In this document: positions 47,501 to 56,096 of the stretch, piece by piece | Numbering within the stretch: position 1 is the stretch's first letter | How the letters are laid out: each line of letters starts with the position of its first letter | From: a gamma proteobacterium symbiont of Taylorina sp. | GTDB taxonomy: Bacteria; Pseudomonadota; Gammaproteobacteria; GRL18 | DNA: 64,000 nt | Reading direction: 5' to 3' | Assembly (NCBI GenBank): GCA_025655455.1 | Contig: JAHXIV010000010.1 | Location: 94,388-158,387 of the forward strand | Notes under the pieces: generated by a model | Databases searched by the model: none | Seen by the model: only the letters and a program-made list of their open reading frames with translations | Told to the model about the DNA's origin: nothing | Position numbers and translations under genes: made by a program

Positions 47501-47708
47501 TCAAAGGATAGGTCACCTGATCCTCCACTACCTGTGGTGCCTGACCGGGAAAAGATGTCTTGATAATGACCTGTACATCCGATAAATCCGGAATAGCATC
47601 AATCGGTGTCGACTTAATTGACACAATACCGCCTATCGTCAACATCACTGAAATCATCAAAATCAGAATTCGATTATATATAGACCAGTCTATTATTTTT
47701 TCTATCAT
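44538..47708 (-). CDS. cusA: Copper/silver efflux RND pump CusA
   Basis: The 1056-residue heavy-metal RND transporter begins MIEKIIDWSIYNRILILMIS. It has periplasmic PN/PC regions, the TM4 charged motif in GGIAIAIGAMVDASIVMMEN near residue 400 and the DLDEGDLMYMPTTFPGLSIG segment of CusA/CzcA proteins. Periplasmic Met-rich sites such as MIKSENARLNG fit Cu/Ag export. It uses proton motive force with CusB as adaptor; the outer-membrane CusC is not in this window. CusB is encoded 61 bp upstream. Confidence 0.93.
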   Translation of the reverse strand: MIEKIIDWSIYNRILILMISVMLTIGGIVSIKSTPIDAIPDLSDVQVIIKTSFPGQAPQVVEDQVTYPLTTAMLAVPGAKTVRGYSFFGDSYVYIIFEDGTDLYWARSRVLEYLNQVSASLPAEAKTQLGPDASGVGWVYEYAIVDTLTGKSGQMDLAELRSIQDWFLKFELQSVPGVSEVATVGGFVKQYQVVINPYKLRAYSLAMEEVIKAIRSANSEIGGSVIELAEAEYMVRSKGYISNISDLQEVLIRVNNTGTPILLRDIADIRLGPQMRRGIAELDGEGEVVGGIVVMRSGENALEVIEAVKKKLQSLRQGLPKGVEIVETYDRSTLIYNAVENLEHKLMEEFIVVALVCLIFLFHIRSVFVVIISLPIGILSAFMVMNAQGITANIMSLGGIAIAIGAMVDASIVMMENVHKHFERENEQGGINSTNRWQIIAIASKEVGPALFFSLLIITVSFVPVFALEAQEGKLFAPLAYTKTYAMAAAAILSITLVPVLMGYFIRGHIIKECNNPVNRLLIAVYKPFIELVLKLPKTMIAFSIIVTLSALWPMMGWTPLKHKIGSEFMPDLDEGDLMYMPTTFPGLSIGKAKELLQQTNKLIMTVPEVRQAFGKIGRAETATDPAPLTMIETLIRLKPKEQWREGMDLAQLKKELNKVVKIPSLSNAWVMPIKTRIDMLSTGIKTPIGIKISGVDLGEIERIGSQIEKILIDVPGTSSVFADKSNNGRYITVDIKRQKAARLGLTIKNIQTVVGSAIGGLNISESVEGLERYPINIRYPQVNRNSVAAIKLLPVIAKNGAQVPLGDVADIRYESGPPMIKSENARLNGWVFVDISDRDIGSYVKEAKQFLQDNLDLPAGYSIAWSGQFEYLLRAQEKMLVVVPLALMIIIVLLYLNFKNFADVLMILGALPMALVGGVWLLYWLDFNFSVAVWIGFIALAGVGAETGVIMLVYLKNAWEERLRYAKDNAKKVTHDELTAAIIEGALLRIRPKVMTVTAIIAGLLPIMLTTGTGSEVMQRIAAPMVGGMISAMLLTLLVIPAIFSIYHGHRLKNE

Positions 47709-47769
47709 TTTCTTATCTCAAATTTATCTATTCTTACTTACAATCCATACTGTTGGAGTTCCAACTCCG

Positions 47770-49131
47770 CTATTCCATCCGTGAAAAACTAGCCTTTAAA
47801 CTAGCCTCCGAGTCAATTAAGAACTGCGCTGAAGTCACAATTTCTTCATCTTCTTTTAAACCTGATGTTACAACTATTTTATCTTCTATTTCTGCACCAG
47901 TATTGATAATTCTCGCCCTGAACTTACCATCTCCTAATGCCACAATCACTCTTTCTTCTTTGCCATCACGAATCACTGCCTGTTTAGGAATAATCAATAC
48001 ATTTTTTAACTGACCGGCATCAATAGATATTTCAGCATACATATTTTTTTTCAGTTTTTGATCTTCATTGGGAACTCTAAGCCGGACTTTTAAACTACGG
48101 GTAACTGGATCTAACTCCGGATAAATATAATCCACCTTACCCTGCCACTGCTGCTGTGGATAAGCATTTAAAACAGCTTTCATATCCTGCCCCTCTTTAA
48201 TCCAGCCTGACTGACTTTCAAAAATATTGGTTTGAATCCAGACAGAAGAAAGGTTAACCAGGCTCATAAGCTCGTTGTTGGGTGTAACATACATTCCATC
48301 ACGCGCACCCATACGTTTAATAACACCATCTTGTGGCGCATAAATATTGATAGTCTGGGTCACTTTTTTGCTCTGGCGCAGTTGTTCTATCTGGCGATGG
48401 CTCATACCCAGAGCCTTTAAGTTACGTTCAGCAGCCCGGCCTAATACACTTCCATCACTGCTCAAAACCCGCACAAAATCCTGCTGGGCACGAATCAACT
48501 CCGGTGAATAAATAGACATAAGCAGCTGGTTTTTCTTAACTCTGTCACCAATTGCACGAACCTGTAATTTTTCTACCCAGCCTTCTGTGCGCAGATGAAT
48601 ATGACTAATGGCATCTTCATCATAATCAACATAGCCTACTGTTTTTATCTTGCGCCATATATTTCCACGCTGAACCTGAATGGTTTTAACGCCTATATTC
48701 TGCTGTACTGCCGGATTAATTTTAACAACATCAGCTTCCATATTCTCATCTTCAGCATAAACAGGTACCAGATCCATTCCCATTGGAGATTGGCCGGGCT
48801 TATCACGTCGGTAATTAGCATCCATGGGAGCCACCCAATAGAGGATTTTTTTCTCTCTATTTCCGGATTCTAGCAGTTCTTGATGTTGTGCCACTAAATC
48901 CATACCGCAAATAGGACAGGTTCCCGGCTCATTTTTGATAATTTGTCCATGCATGGGACAAATATAACTTGGATCCAGATGTTTTTCAGCGTGTTCCAAT
49001 GCTGTTTCGGTAAATTTTACTATTGAAGTTCCTGCTTGCAGTTGATCATAATAGGCTGTTATTTCCTGTTTATAAGTATAACCGCCATATATTAAAGTCA
49101 CGCTCATTGCGGCGAAGATAAACCATTTCAT
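47770..49131 (-). CDS. cusB: CusB-type RND periplasmic adaptor with heavy-metal-binding domains
   Basis: The protein has a membrane anchor (KWFIFAAMSVTLIYGGYTY), a heavy-metal-binding YHS-like segment YICPMHGQIIKNEPGTCPIC near residue 80 followed by GMDLV, and a second related segment WVAPMDANYRRDKPGQSPMG. Barrel-sandwich and beta-barrel adaptor domains follow (GYVDYDEDAISHIHLRTEGW; IYAPQDGVIKRMGARDGMYV). It links CusA to the outer membrane and passes Cu/Ag. The ATG at 49131 begins MKWFIFAAM; an upstream start at 49182 would add 17 unlikely residues. Confidence 0.92.
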   Translation of the reverse strand: MKWFIFAAMSVTLIYGGYTYKQEITAYYDQLQAGTSIVKFTETALEHAEKHLDPSYICPMHGQIIKNEPGTCPICGMDLVAQHQELLESGNREKKILYWVAPMDANYRRDKPGQSPMGMDLVPVYAEDENMEADVVKINPAVQQNIGVKTIQVQRGNIWRKIKTVGYVDYDEDAISHIHLRTEGWVEKLQVRAIGDRVKKNQLLMSIYSPELIRAQQDFVRVLSSDGSVLGRAAERNLKALGMSHRQIEQLRQSKKVTQTINIYAPQDGVIKRMGARDGMYVTPNNELMSLVNLSSVWIQTNIFESQSGWIKEGQDMKAVLNAYPQQQWQGKVDYIYPELDPVTRSLKVRLRVPNEDQKLKKNMYAEISIDAGQLKNVLIIPKQAVIRDGKEERVIVALGDGKFRARIINTGAEIEDKIVVTSGLKEDEEIVTSAQFLIDSEASLKASFSRME

Positions 49132-49286
49132 ATTTTTCCACTCAATTTGTTTATAATTTGGAGACACAATTACGAGCCACATAATTCCGGTGCAGAGTAA
49201 AATGATTCAAGCATTGGATTTATTATTAATTCAATGAGTTGACATTTGACTCCAGCCTCAATGGACAAAAGTATATGAAAGATGGT

Positions 49287-49715
49287 TTAAATGCGTAAAA
49301 TGCCAGTGAGGCTTAAAGGGGAAAGATGATAAACATTAGTTTGCTTGGGGATTTTAAATGGCAATGATATTTTTGACTGTATTATAGTCACAGAACCGGG
49401 AAGTTCAAACAAAACACAGGGTACACTATCAAGACTGTCTATATTTAATGATATCGTATCGGAGAAGTTATTATGGGTGTTATTACAAATCACCTGACTG
49501 GTCATTAGTTGTTCTGAACGGCCATCATGACTTTCCGGACAATAACTGCAGTTATCCATATTGCTGTGTAAATTAGCGATATCAGCAGCCGTAATATTAT
49601 CAAGATCATTAGCCATTACACAGGGGGTTATTGCCATAGACAGCCAGACAAACAACAGCATACCCAGTAGAGTACGACCATAAATTTGTGAATATTGTCT
49701 TAGCATTTGTAACAA
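49287..49715 (-). CDS. Small secreted cysteine-containing protein at the head of the cus locus
   Basis: The 142-residue protein has a hydrophobic signal (TLLGMLLFVWLSMAITPCVM) and a short mature part with NCSYCPESHDG near residue 57 and further Cys at ICNN and VPCVLFE. I cannot assign a family; it resembles small Cys-rich envelope proteins often encoded in copper loci. The start may be TTG at 49715 (nine bases after AGGGAA) or ATG at 49706. A perfect palindrome lies 41 bp upstream, so it is probably the first gene of a metal-responsive operon with cusB and cusA. Confidence 0.65.
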   Translation of the reverse strand: MLQMLRQYSQIYGRTLLGMLLFVWLSMAITPCVMANDLDNITAADIANLHSNMDNCSYCPESHDGRSEQLMTSQVICNNTHNNFSDTISLNIDSLDSVPCVLFELPGSVTIIQSKISLPFKIPKQTNVYHLSPLSLTGILRI

Positions 49716-49755
49716 AATATTTCCCTGTCGGTGATTAACTTATTGTCAGTCTAGC

Positions 49756-49785
49756 ATATTTAATATTCAAAGTAATATTAAATAT
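49756..49785. promoter_or_regulatory. Perfect 12-bp inverted repeat upstream of the cus-type operon
   Basis: ATATTTAATATT and AATATTAAATAT flank a six-base spacer. Its place just upstream of the first gene and over a probable -10 region (TATGCT on the minus strand) suggests an operator. The symmetrical AT-rich form fits ArsR- or CsoR-like dimers better than a GC-containing CueR box, but the regulator is unknown. Confidence 0.6.
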
Positions 49786-49846
49786 TTGTAATGTTCAGCA
49801 TGGATTACGAGATTAGATTCAAAGCCCGACTCTATACCTGACAGAA

Positions 49847-50104
49847 TTAACCAAAAGAAGTCTGTGCATACGATAACTGCCAAAGAGTCTTATCATGATG
49901 TTGTGTAATACTTTTTAAAGCACCACATAAACTTCCGGATGAAAGCAAACTGATTTCAAAAAAATTACGTGCACAAACTGCTTCCTTAATGGTAGCAAAA
50001 CAGCCAATAAGATGACGCTGACCATTAGCTAAATCATAATAAGCCCGATAAGACTTCAGATAGGGCGCTGCTTTAAAACAGCGGATATTCTTTAAATTTT
50101 TCAT
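49847..50104 (-). CDS. Small hypothetical protein of the sortase locus
   Basis: The 85-residue protein (MKNLKNIRCFKAAPYLKSYR, then HLIGCFATIKEAVCARNFFE) has no signal peptide and was not recognised. Its start overlaps the sortase stop by four bases (ATGA), so the two are translationally coupled. It is the last gene of the target-sortase unit. It may be a helper or simply an accessory gene; nothing in the sequence decides. Confidence 0.65.
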   Translation of the reverse strand: MKNLKNIRCFKAAPYLKSYRAYYDLANGQRHLIGCFATIKEAVCARNFFEISLLSSGSLCGALKSITQHHDKTLWQLSYAQTSFG

Positions 50105-50685
50105 AATAAGACCTCCTTCGAATAAGCTGCATTCAGAACAAATCTTTTATCTGGATCTGAATAAACACCTTTTAAGGGATAACAGGTAATAAGGCTGAGT
50201 TTGCTTTGTTCACTGAACAGTGAAATCTGCTCTTCCCGTATATTCATCATTTTTTTATCACTGACCTTAAATTCAAATGATCTGCCGTCTATCCTTTCGA
50301 TAGAAATAATATCACCTGTCTGCAACCTATCCAGATTTTGAAAAAAAGTATCTTTATGTGCACTAATCAGGCTATTTCCCTTGTTTCCGGGAAGCACACT
50401 TTGAACAACATGTCCCGGAGCAAAGGCCAGTGTTTCACCACTGGCACCTGAAAGCACCACTACATCTATATCCAGTTGTGGAATTTTTATTCTCGCCACA
50501 GGATAGCTATCCGACCATGCCCAGGGTCGTATCACAGACTGCCTAAGCCGACTTTCCTGCCATGCTTGATCCAGTAAGTATTGTGCAAATTGAGCTTTTG
50601 CAGGAATATAGGCTGCACTCAGTAAACAAATAATTCCAATCATAAAAGAAAGCAATATTATGGATTTTAAATTGAGTAAATTCAC
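50101..50685 (-). CDS. Proteobacterial dedicated sortase (class GN type)
   Basis: The protein of about 194 residues has an N-terminal membrane anchor (LLNLKSIILLSFMIGIICLL) and a sortase domain with catalytic His in LISAHKDTFF, Cys in LSLITCYPLKG and Arg in DPDKRFVLNA. Sortases cleave the C-terminal sorting signal of a target and transfer it. The frame is open further upstream, but the GTG at 50685 overlaps the target stop by four bases (GTGA) and gives the normal N terminus. It is the only sortase seen, paired with one target. Confidence 0.9.
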   Translation of the reverse strand: MNLLNLKSIILLSFMIGIICLLSAAYIPAKAQFAQYLLDQAWQESRLRQSVIRPWAWSDSYPVARIKIPQLDIDVVVLSGASGETLAFAPGHVVQSVLPGNKGNSLISAHKDTFFQNLDRLQTGDIISIERIDGRSFEFKVSDKKMMNIREEQISLFSEQSKLSLITCYPLKGVYSDPDKRFVLNAAYSKEVLL

Positions 50686-52994
50686 CAGAAAAATCTCCCT
50701 GTATTCATGTATTTTACCAGCTTTAAACAGCTCAATAATAGTAAACTCATCAATACCAGCATCAATCCGGTTTGCTGCAATAATGGGCCTATAGTTGCTG
50801 TAGCAGGGTAAACATTTAAGGTCCATCCTTCAGGTAAGTGCAGTGGCACCTTAAGTCGCTTTATCTTTTTTTGTTCACTAACAAGCGGCTTATTGGACAC
50901 AGCCACAAAACTGGTAAAGGGTGAGATAATCTGATGTTTTAAAGAGACATCAATAACTTTTTGTTTTAATTCTTCCTGTCCGTGTTCCTCTTCACTCTGT
51001 CGATTTGACACACTGCTATGATGATATAAATCCATCAATGCTGATATTTTTTTTCTTGCCCATAAATTTGCAACACCACGATGATTCGCCTGAGCATTAA
51101 TCATTAAATGGCTTTTCCATTGGGTCATTCCACCCTGCCCTTCGATTAGCAGCTTATACTGCTGCTCAGTATCTCCCTGAACAGTGACTTTTGCATTAAC
51201 CAGTATAGGCTGTCCCAGATATAAGTCATTCAATCGTTCAGGATACATTGCTATCTGCTTAAATTCATCAGGCCAGGTGATATGAAGCCCTGCCAACAAC
51301 GGGCTTTCCAATTGCTTAAAAAGAGCCTGCATTTTTTGCTCTACTTCATCAACATGAGCAATATAAGTAAAACTTCCTCTACCCATCTCTGCTGCTTTTC
51401 TCATAAAGTAACTATTTGGAGCAGAACCAATACCCACTGTAAATAAATGACTATCTCCCAGTCTATTTTTAATGATGCTAAACAGTTCCGCCTCATTAGT
51501 AACATTGCCATCGGTAATAAACACAATCTGTTTCAGTTGTTTTTTCAAAGAACTGTCAAAAGGTATTTTTGTAGAACTGAGTGCTGCCCGCAAAGGCGGG
51601 ATCATTTCTGTTCCTCCCTTTGCCTGCAGTTGGCTGACATAATTAATTGCTTTTTTTATATTATGACGATTCACAGGTACTGCAAATGAAAACAGGCTTT
51701 CATAATCACTATTAAACTCAATAATATTAAAGCTGTCTCCTGCATGCATACTTTTTAATAATTTAAGCATGGCTTTTCTAGCCTGCTTAATTGAAGTTCC
51801 ACCCATAGATCCTGATGTATCCAATACCAGGATCATTTCTTTACTCAAACGCTGTTCATCCTGAAACAGCTCCTCCGGTGGCATTATCATCATATTGATA
51901 TAAAAGGTGTTAACAGGAGAGTCAACACTTGCCTTATCCTGCTCGCTAAATAATGCTGCCCTTGGATAATCTGACTTTTTTAATTGCCATTGTAAGATGA
52001 AATCTTTATTGGCAGGCACCTGCCTGTCTTTTAAAGTGACCGAATAATCCCATGAGCGATGCTGTACGGATTGTTTATTTTCTAAAGTATTTTCATTATT
52101 AAAGATAATAGCATGACTGGGACTATTGATGCTTTCTATTTCAAATCCGGCATTCAACTTTACATGAATATTAACCGGATTCATTATTTGATTTGTTTCT
52201 GAATCCGGGGGAATTAAGTAAAGAGATTGAGTGACTTGACTATCATTTTGACTTATTTGTGATGCAGAACGAATATCAATTTCTTCTTCCAGTACTTTAT
52301 CAGGTTTGAGATTATAATAATCAGACGGGGTGTATCTTGGACCGACCACTAAAGGAAAACGTAACTCATAACCCAGTTCTGAAAAATTAATGCGACGCTG
52401 ATACTCAATAATAACAGAAACTTCACTGCCTTTTGTTATATTAGCCACCTTAGTTTTAAAAATATTAGGGCGCTGTTGTTTCATGACTGCACTTTGTTTA
52501 CCTGCTTTTTTAGCCTGTTGATAAACATGCTCAGCCACTTTTTTCTCCATAATTTTCCCTTTAATCACTTCGTCACCTATAATGAGTGTAAATTTTTCAA
52601 TAGTGGAGTTTTCCGGCAGAGGAAATACATAAATTGCTTCAATATTATCTTCATATTGATTACTGAAAATCTGTGTCACCTTTGTACGGCTGATCAAGCC
52701 ATTAACAGAAATATCAACCTGAGTACTCAATAAATCAACGGGAACATATTCATGGTTATTTTTTTGTATTAACAAACTGCCCTGTCCCACATCTTCCGGA
52801 TTTTCAAAAGACTCTTTGTTTAAAGACTTTTCATTTAAAAGTAATTCATCAGCCTGTGCTGAACTGACAGAAAGAATTATCATTGTTAAAATAGTACTGA
52901 TAACAACACCTGCAACAAGAGCCTGGAAAATAAGGAAAATTCCGGGCTTAATTAATTCAATGAATAGTTGGTAATTTATAGTTTTTTCTTTCAT
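50682..52994 (-). CDS. Sortase target protein with VIT and VWA domains
   Basis: The 770-residue protein matches the marine proteobacterial sortase target type. It has an N-terminal membrane or signal segment (ALVAGVVISTILTMIILSVS), a VIT domain (GLISRTKVTQIFSNQYEDNI; AIYVFPLPENSTIEKFTLII), then a VWA domain with MIDAS motif MILVLDTSGSMGGTS near residue 390 and the ITDGN segment. At the C terminus YPATATIGPLL precedes a hydrophobic helix and a basic end (KLVKYMNTG), which is the sorting signal. It is likely displayed in the envelope and may bind protein or matrix. Confidence 0.9.
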   Translation of the reverse strand: MKEKTINYQLFIELIKPGIFLIFQALVAGVVISTILTMIILSVSSAQADELLLNEKSLNKESFENPEDVGQGSLLIQKNNHEYVPVDLLSTQVDISVNGLISRTKVTQIFSNQYEDNIEAIYVFPLPENSTIEKFTLIIGDEVIKGKIMEKKVAEHVYQQAKKAGKQSAVMKQQRPNIFKTKVANITKGSEVSVIIEYQRRINFSELGYELRFPLVVGPRYTPSDYYNLKPDKVLEEEIDIRSASQISQNDSQVTQSLYLIPPDSETNQIMNPVNIHVKLNAGFEIESINSPSHAIIFNNENTLENKQSVQHRSWDYSVTLKDRQVPANKDFILQWQLKKSDYPRAALFSEQDKASVDSPVNTFYINMMIMPPEELFQDEQRLSKEMILVLDTSGSMGGTSIKQARKAMLKLLKSMHAGDSFNIIEFNSDYESLFSFAVPVNRHNIKKAINYVSQLQAKGGTEMIPPLRAALSSTKIPFDSSLKKQLKQIVFITDGNVTNEAELFSIIKNRLGDSHLFTVGIGSAPNSYFMRKAAEMGRGSFTYIAHVDEVEQKMQALFKQLESPLLAGLHITWPDEFKQIAMYPERLNDLYLGQPILVNAKVTVQGDTEQQYKLLIEGQGGMTQWKSHLMINAQANHRGVANLWARKKISALMDLYHHSSVSNRQSEEEHGQEELKQKVIDVSLKHQIISPFTSFVAVSNKPLVSEQKKIKRLKVPLHLPEGWTLNVYPATATIGPLLQQTGLMLVLMSLLLLSCLKLVKYMNTGRFFW

Positions 52995-53154
52995 GACTCA
53001 TTTTCCTTTAGGTTTAACCATTATTTAACAGTATAAAAATGAAAAGATCGGGGTAAAAAAAAGATCAATTGAGAATGAAAAATGATGAAAAATGACAATC
53101 AAAGAAAGATTGTTATAAAATACAAGGATTCAAATCTTATGGGAGAGGCTGGGA

Positions 53155-53877
53155 GTGACACTGCAAAACTCACTAAAAACTATCATCATTGTTGAAGATG
53201 AATTTGCTTTACGTGAAAACTATACAGCAATGCTGGAAAATCAGGGCTATAAGGTTATTGGCTACGCCTCTCGACACGAAGCTGAGGCTGCTTTTCAATC
53301 AGGCCTGCCTGATTTGGTCATTCTGGATATCAGTTTAGAAGATGATCTGGAAGGTGGCTTTGATTTATGCAGACAACTACGTGCACTATCGATTGAACTC
53401 CCTATTATTTTTTTAACCGCACGGAATAATGATATTGATACGATTTCCGGCCTGCGTTTAGGTGCCGATGATTACCTGACAAAGGATATATCCTTACTCC
53501 ACTTAAGTGCACGTATTAGCGCATTATTCAGGCGCACTGATGCCCTGAAAACAAATCATCCGGCAAATATCCACAATACACCTGAAGCCGTATCAGACCT
53601 GACGATTGATTTAGAGCGACTGAGCGTTAGCTGGCAGATGCAGCCTGTTGACCTGACTATTACAGAGCTGTGGATTTTACATGCATTAGTCAAACATCCT
53701 GGTCATGTCAAAAGCCGGGAACAACTTATGCAGGCAGCTAATACTCTGGTTGATGACAATACCGTCACCGCTCAAATAAAACGCATTAGAAATAAATTCC
53801 TGCAACAGGATGCAGAATTTAACTGCATTGAAAGTATCTATGGAGCAGGCTATCGCTGGCAGTGCAAAGTAATATGA
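53155..53877 (+). CDS. Response regulator of the dedicated sortase system
   Basis: The 240-residue OmpR-type regulator has a receiver with acidic pocket IIVEDEFALRENY, phosphoacceptor Asp in LVILDISLEDDLEGG and Lys in DDYLTKDISLLH, then a winged-helix domain (ELWILHALVKHPGHVKSREQ; ESIYGAGYRWQ). The start is GTG with AGAGG upstream. It diverges from the sortase target and precedes the matching kinase, the standard arrangement of the proteobacterial dedicated sortase system. It probably controls the target-sortase promoter in 52995-53154. Confidence 0.9.
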   Translation: MTLQNSLKTIIIVEDEFALRENYTAMLENQGYKVIGYASRHEAEAAFQSGLPDLVILDISLEDDLEGGFDLCRQLRALSIELPIIFLTARNNDIDTISGLRLGADDYLTKDISLLHLSARISALFRRTDALKTNHPANIHNTPEAVSDLTIDLERLSVSWQMQPVDLTITELWILHALVKHPGHVKSREQLMQAANTLVDDNTVTAQIKRIRNKFLQQDAEFNCIESIYGAGYRWQCKVI

Positions 53878-53939
53878 AACTCTCTTGGATCCATCAGCAA
53901 ATAAGACAGAGGCAACTCTTTTCTCTCTAAAGGCTTTTT

Positions 53940-56075
53940 ATGTTTGATAAAAGATATAAAGGTTTAGGACTGCGTGGTAAATTATTAATTGCCACCCTCT
54001 CTGTCTTTATTCTACCTGTGGTCAGTTATTATTATCTGATTGAACTGGAAACTTTTCTAAAAGACAACCAGAGCAAATCCCAACTGGAAACCAGCCGCAT
54101 TATGGCTGGATTTTTTGACAATAACTATTCAATCAGTCATTCCAATAAAATCCATAACGGGCAAAGGCCCATTTATGTCAATACACTGGACAACATGCCG
54201 GTTATTGATGCTTATGCTGAAGACTGGCAGCAACCCGGTTTAAAAAAACAATCATTTAGTTCATCTACCGGTGATGAAAAGTTCAACTTCTATATTGGTA
54301 TAAAAGATAATAATTTATTTGTTTTTTTATCCGTCATTGATGACTCCAGCCGTTACAACTTACCAGAATATCAAAACCATCATGACTATATTATCATCAC
54401 TCTATCTGATTCCTACACTTTAAATAAACGGAATTATTACCTGGAAACTGAGGCTCCAGGCTGGTTCACGGCAACACAGGAAAAAGATCATACCACTCAA
54501 ACAACAAGCCCTGTCAGAGGAGAATGGCTGGAAAATAAAAATGGTTATCAATTAGAGTTTATGATCCCTTTAACTAATTTTACTGATATGATGACCATTG
54601 ATATCTATGACAACGGTGTTTCTTTTTCAAGCTTAGACAAAAAAATCAGTAGTAAGACATCACCTTTTCATCTTAACCCGCTAGTAATAGAGTCACCACT
54701 ATTAAGTCAAAAACTACAAAAATTCCAACAAAAACTCGCTAACTCCAATACCCGTTTATATATTATCAACCAACATTATGAAATACTTGCCAGAGCCAAT
54801 CAGTTCACTTTTGACAATTTTTCATTTAGACAGGCCAATACATTTATCACACATTTAGCCAATATCTATAGAGCAATCATTAATCTGGACATTCAGAATC
54901 AACGCTATTCCCAATATCTGATACATCTGCATGGCAAGGAAATTGACCTTGCTTTAAGTGGCTCAAACAAATCATCCTCAGCATGGCTTGACGGAAGTAA
55001 TAGTGACATTTTAATACTTTCTACTGCTTCTGCAATTAAAGACAGCAAGGACAATATCATTGGTGCTTTAATTATAGAAAAAACCAATGCATCAATATTA
55101 GCCATTCAGGATCAGACGTTGGAAAAATTATTATTCATTAGTCTTATTTTATTTTTTTCTACTGGTATCATTCTACTCATCTATTCCGGACGACTAGTCC
55201 ATCGTATTCTTCATTTAAAAGAATCTATCGAACATGTAATGTCTCGTGAGGGCAAACTCAAACATGAGTTCCGTTCCCTTCACGGTCATGATGAAATAGG
55301 ACAGTTATCGCAAAGCTTTTCCAGCTTATTTCAGCAATTAAATCGTTATACCGAATATCTTGAAAGCATGGTGAGAAAACTGTCACATGAATTAGGCACT
55401 CCCCTATCAATTATTAAATCCTCACTGGAAAATATGCAGATGCAGGGGATATCTAAGGACAACTCAATATTTCTTCAACGAGCGATGGACGGGAGTCATC
55501 GTTTAAGCCGAATGCTGTCACGCATGAGTGAAGCCAGCAGACTGGAGCAGGCTCTGCAAAACAGTCATAAGGAAATTGTAGATATTAATCAATTTTTAAG
55601 TCAATACATAGAATCAATACAATTAGCCAATCCAGCAGTTTCTTTTTCAGTCAACTTACCAGAAAAGATTATTTTGAGCCTGATTTGCCCTGAATTGATT
55701 GCTCAGTTACTCGATAAACTAATCAGTAATGCTATCAGCTTTCATATACCGACAAGCACCATTGAAATTATATTATCTGAAAATGATTCCAGTTCAACTT
55801 ACACCATTGAACTGTTTAATTGTGGCCAATGGATTCCAGACAAGATTAAAAGTAGTCTCTTTGACTCAATGGTCTCCATTCGTTCTACTCATAAAAAGAA
55901 AACCTCTAAAGAGGTTAATTTAGGTCTGGGTTTACATATCGCACAACTGATCAGCAGTTATCATAATGGTAAGATATTTTATCTTAATAGAAAAAAAGAG
56001 AACAGGCACTACCTTGAAAATGGGGTTTCTTTTATTGTTAAATTAAAAATGTCAAAGCATGATTTAAACCGGTAG
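53940..56075 (+). CDS. Sensor kinase of the dedicated sortase system
   Basis: The 711-residue kinase has a membrane helix near 15-32, a large periplasmic domain containing ARALDNM-like segments (RPIYVNTLDNMPVIDAYAED) similar to the CBM9-like sensor in this kinase family, a second helix near 400-425, HAMP, HisKA with MVRKLSHELGTPLSIIKS, and HATPase with EVNLGLGLHIAQLI. It should phosphorylate the adjacent OmpR-type regulator. The C-terminal G box reads LGLGLH. Confidence 0.9.
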   Translation: MFDKRYKGLGLRGKLLIATLSVFILPVVSYYYLIELETFLKDNQSKSQLETSRIMAGFFDNNYSISHSNKIHNGQRPIYVNTLDNMPVIDAYAEDWQQPGLKKQSFSSSTGDEKFNFYIGIKDNNLFVFLSVIDDSSRYNLPEYQNHHDYIIITLSDSYTLNKRNYYLETEAPGWFTATQEKDHTTQTTSPVRGEWLENKNGYQLEFMIPLTNFTDMMTIDIYDNGVSFSSLDKKISSKTSPFHLNPLVIESPLLSQKLQKFQQKLANSNTRLYIINQHYEILARANQFTFDNFSFRQANTFITHLANIYRAIINLDIQNQRYSQYLIHLHGKEIDLALSGSNKSSSAWLDGSNSDILILSTASAIKDSKDNIIGALIIEKTNASILAIQDQTLEKLLFISLILFFSTGIILLIYSGRLVHRILHLKESIEHVMSREGKLKHEFRSLHGHDEIGQLSQSFSSLFQQLNRYTEYLESMVRKLSHELGTPLSIIKSSLENMQMQGISKDNSIFLQRAMDGSHRLSRMLSRMSEASRLEQALQNSHKEIVDINQFLSQYIESIQLANPAVSFSVNLPEKIILSLICPELIAQLLDKLISNAISFHIPTSTIEIILSENDSSSTYTIELFNCGQWIPDKIKSSLFDSMVSIRSTHKKKTSKEVNLGLGLHIAQLISSYHNGKIFYLNRKKENRHYLENGVSFIVKLKMSKHDLNR

Positions 56076-56096
56076 AAATATTTTTTGACATCACGG

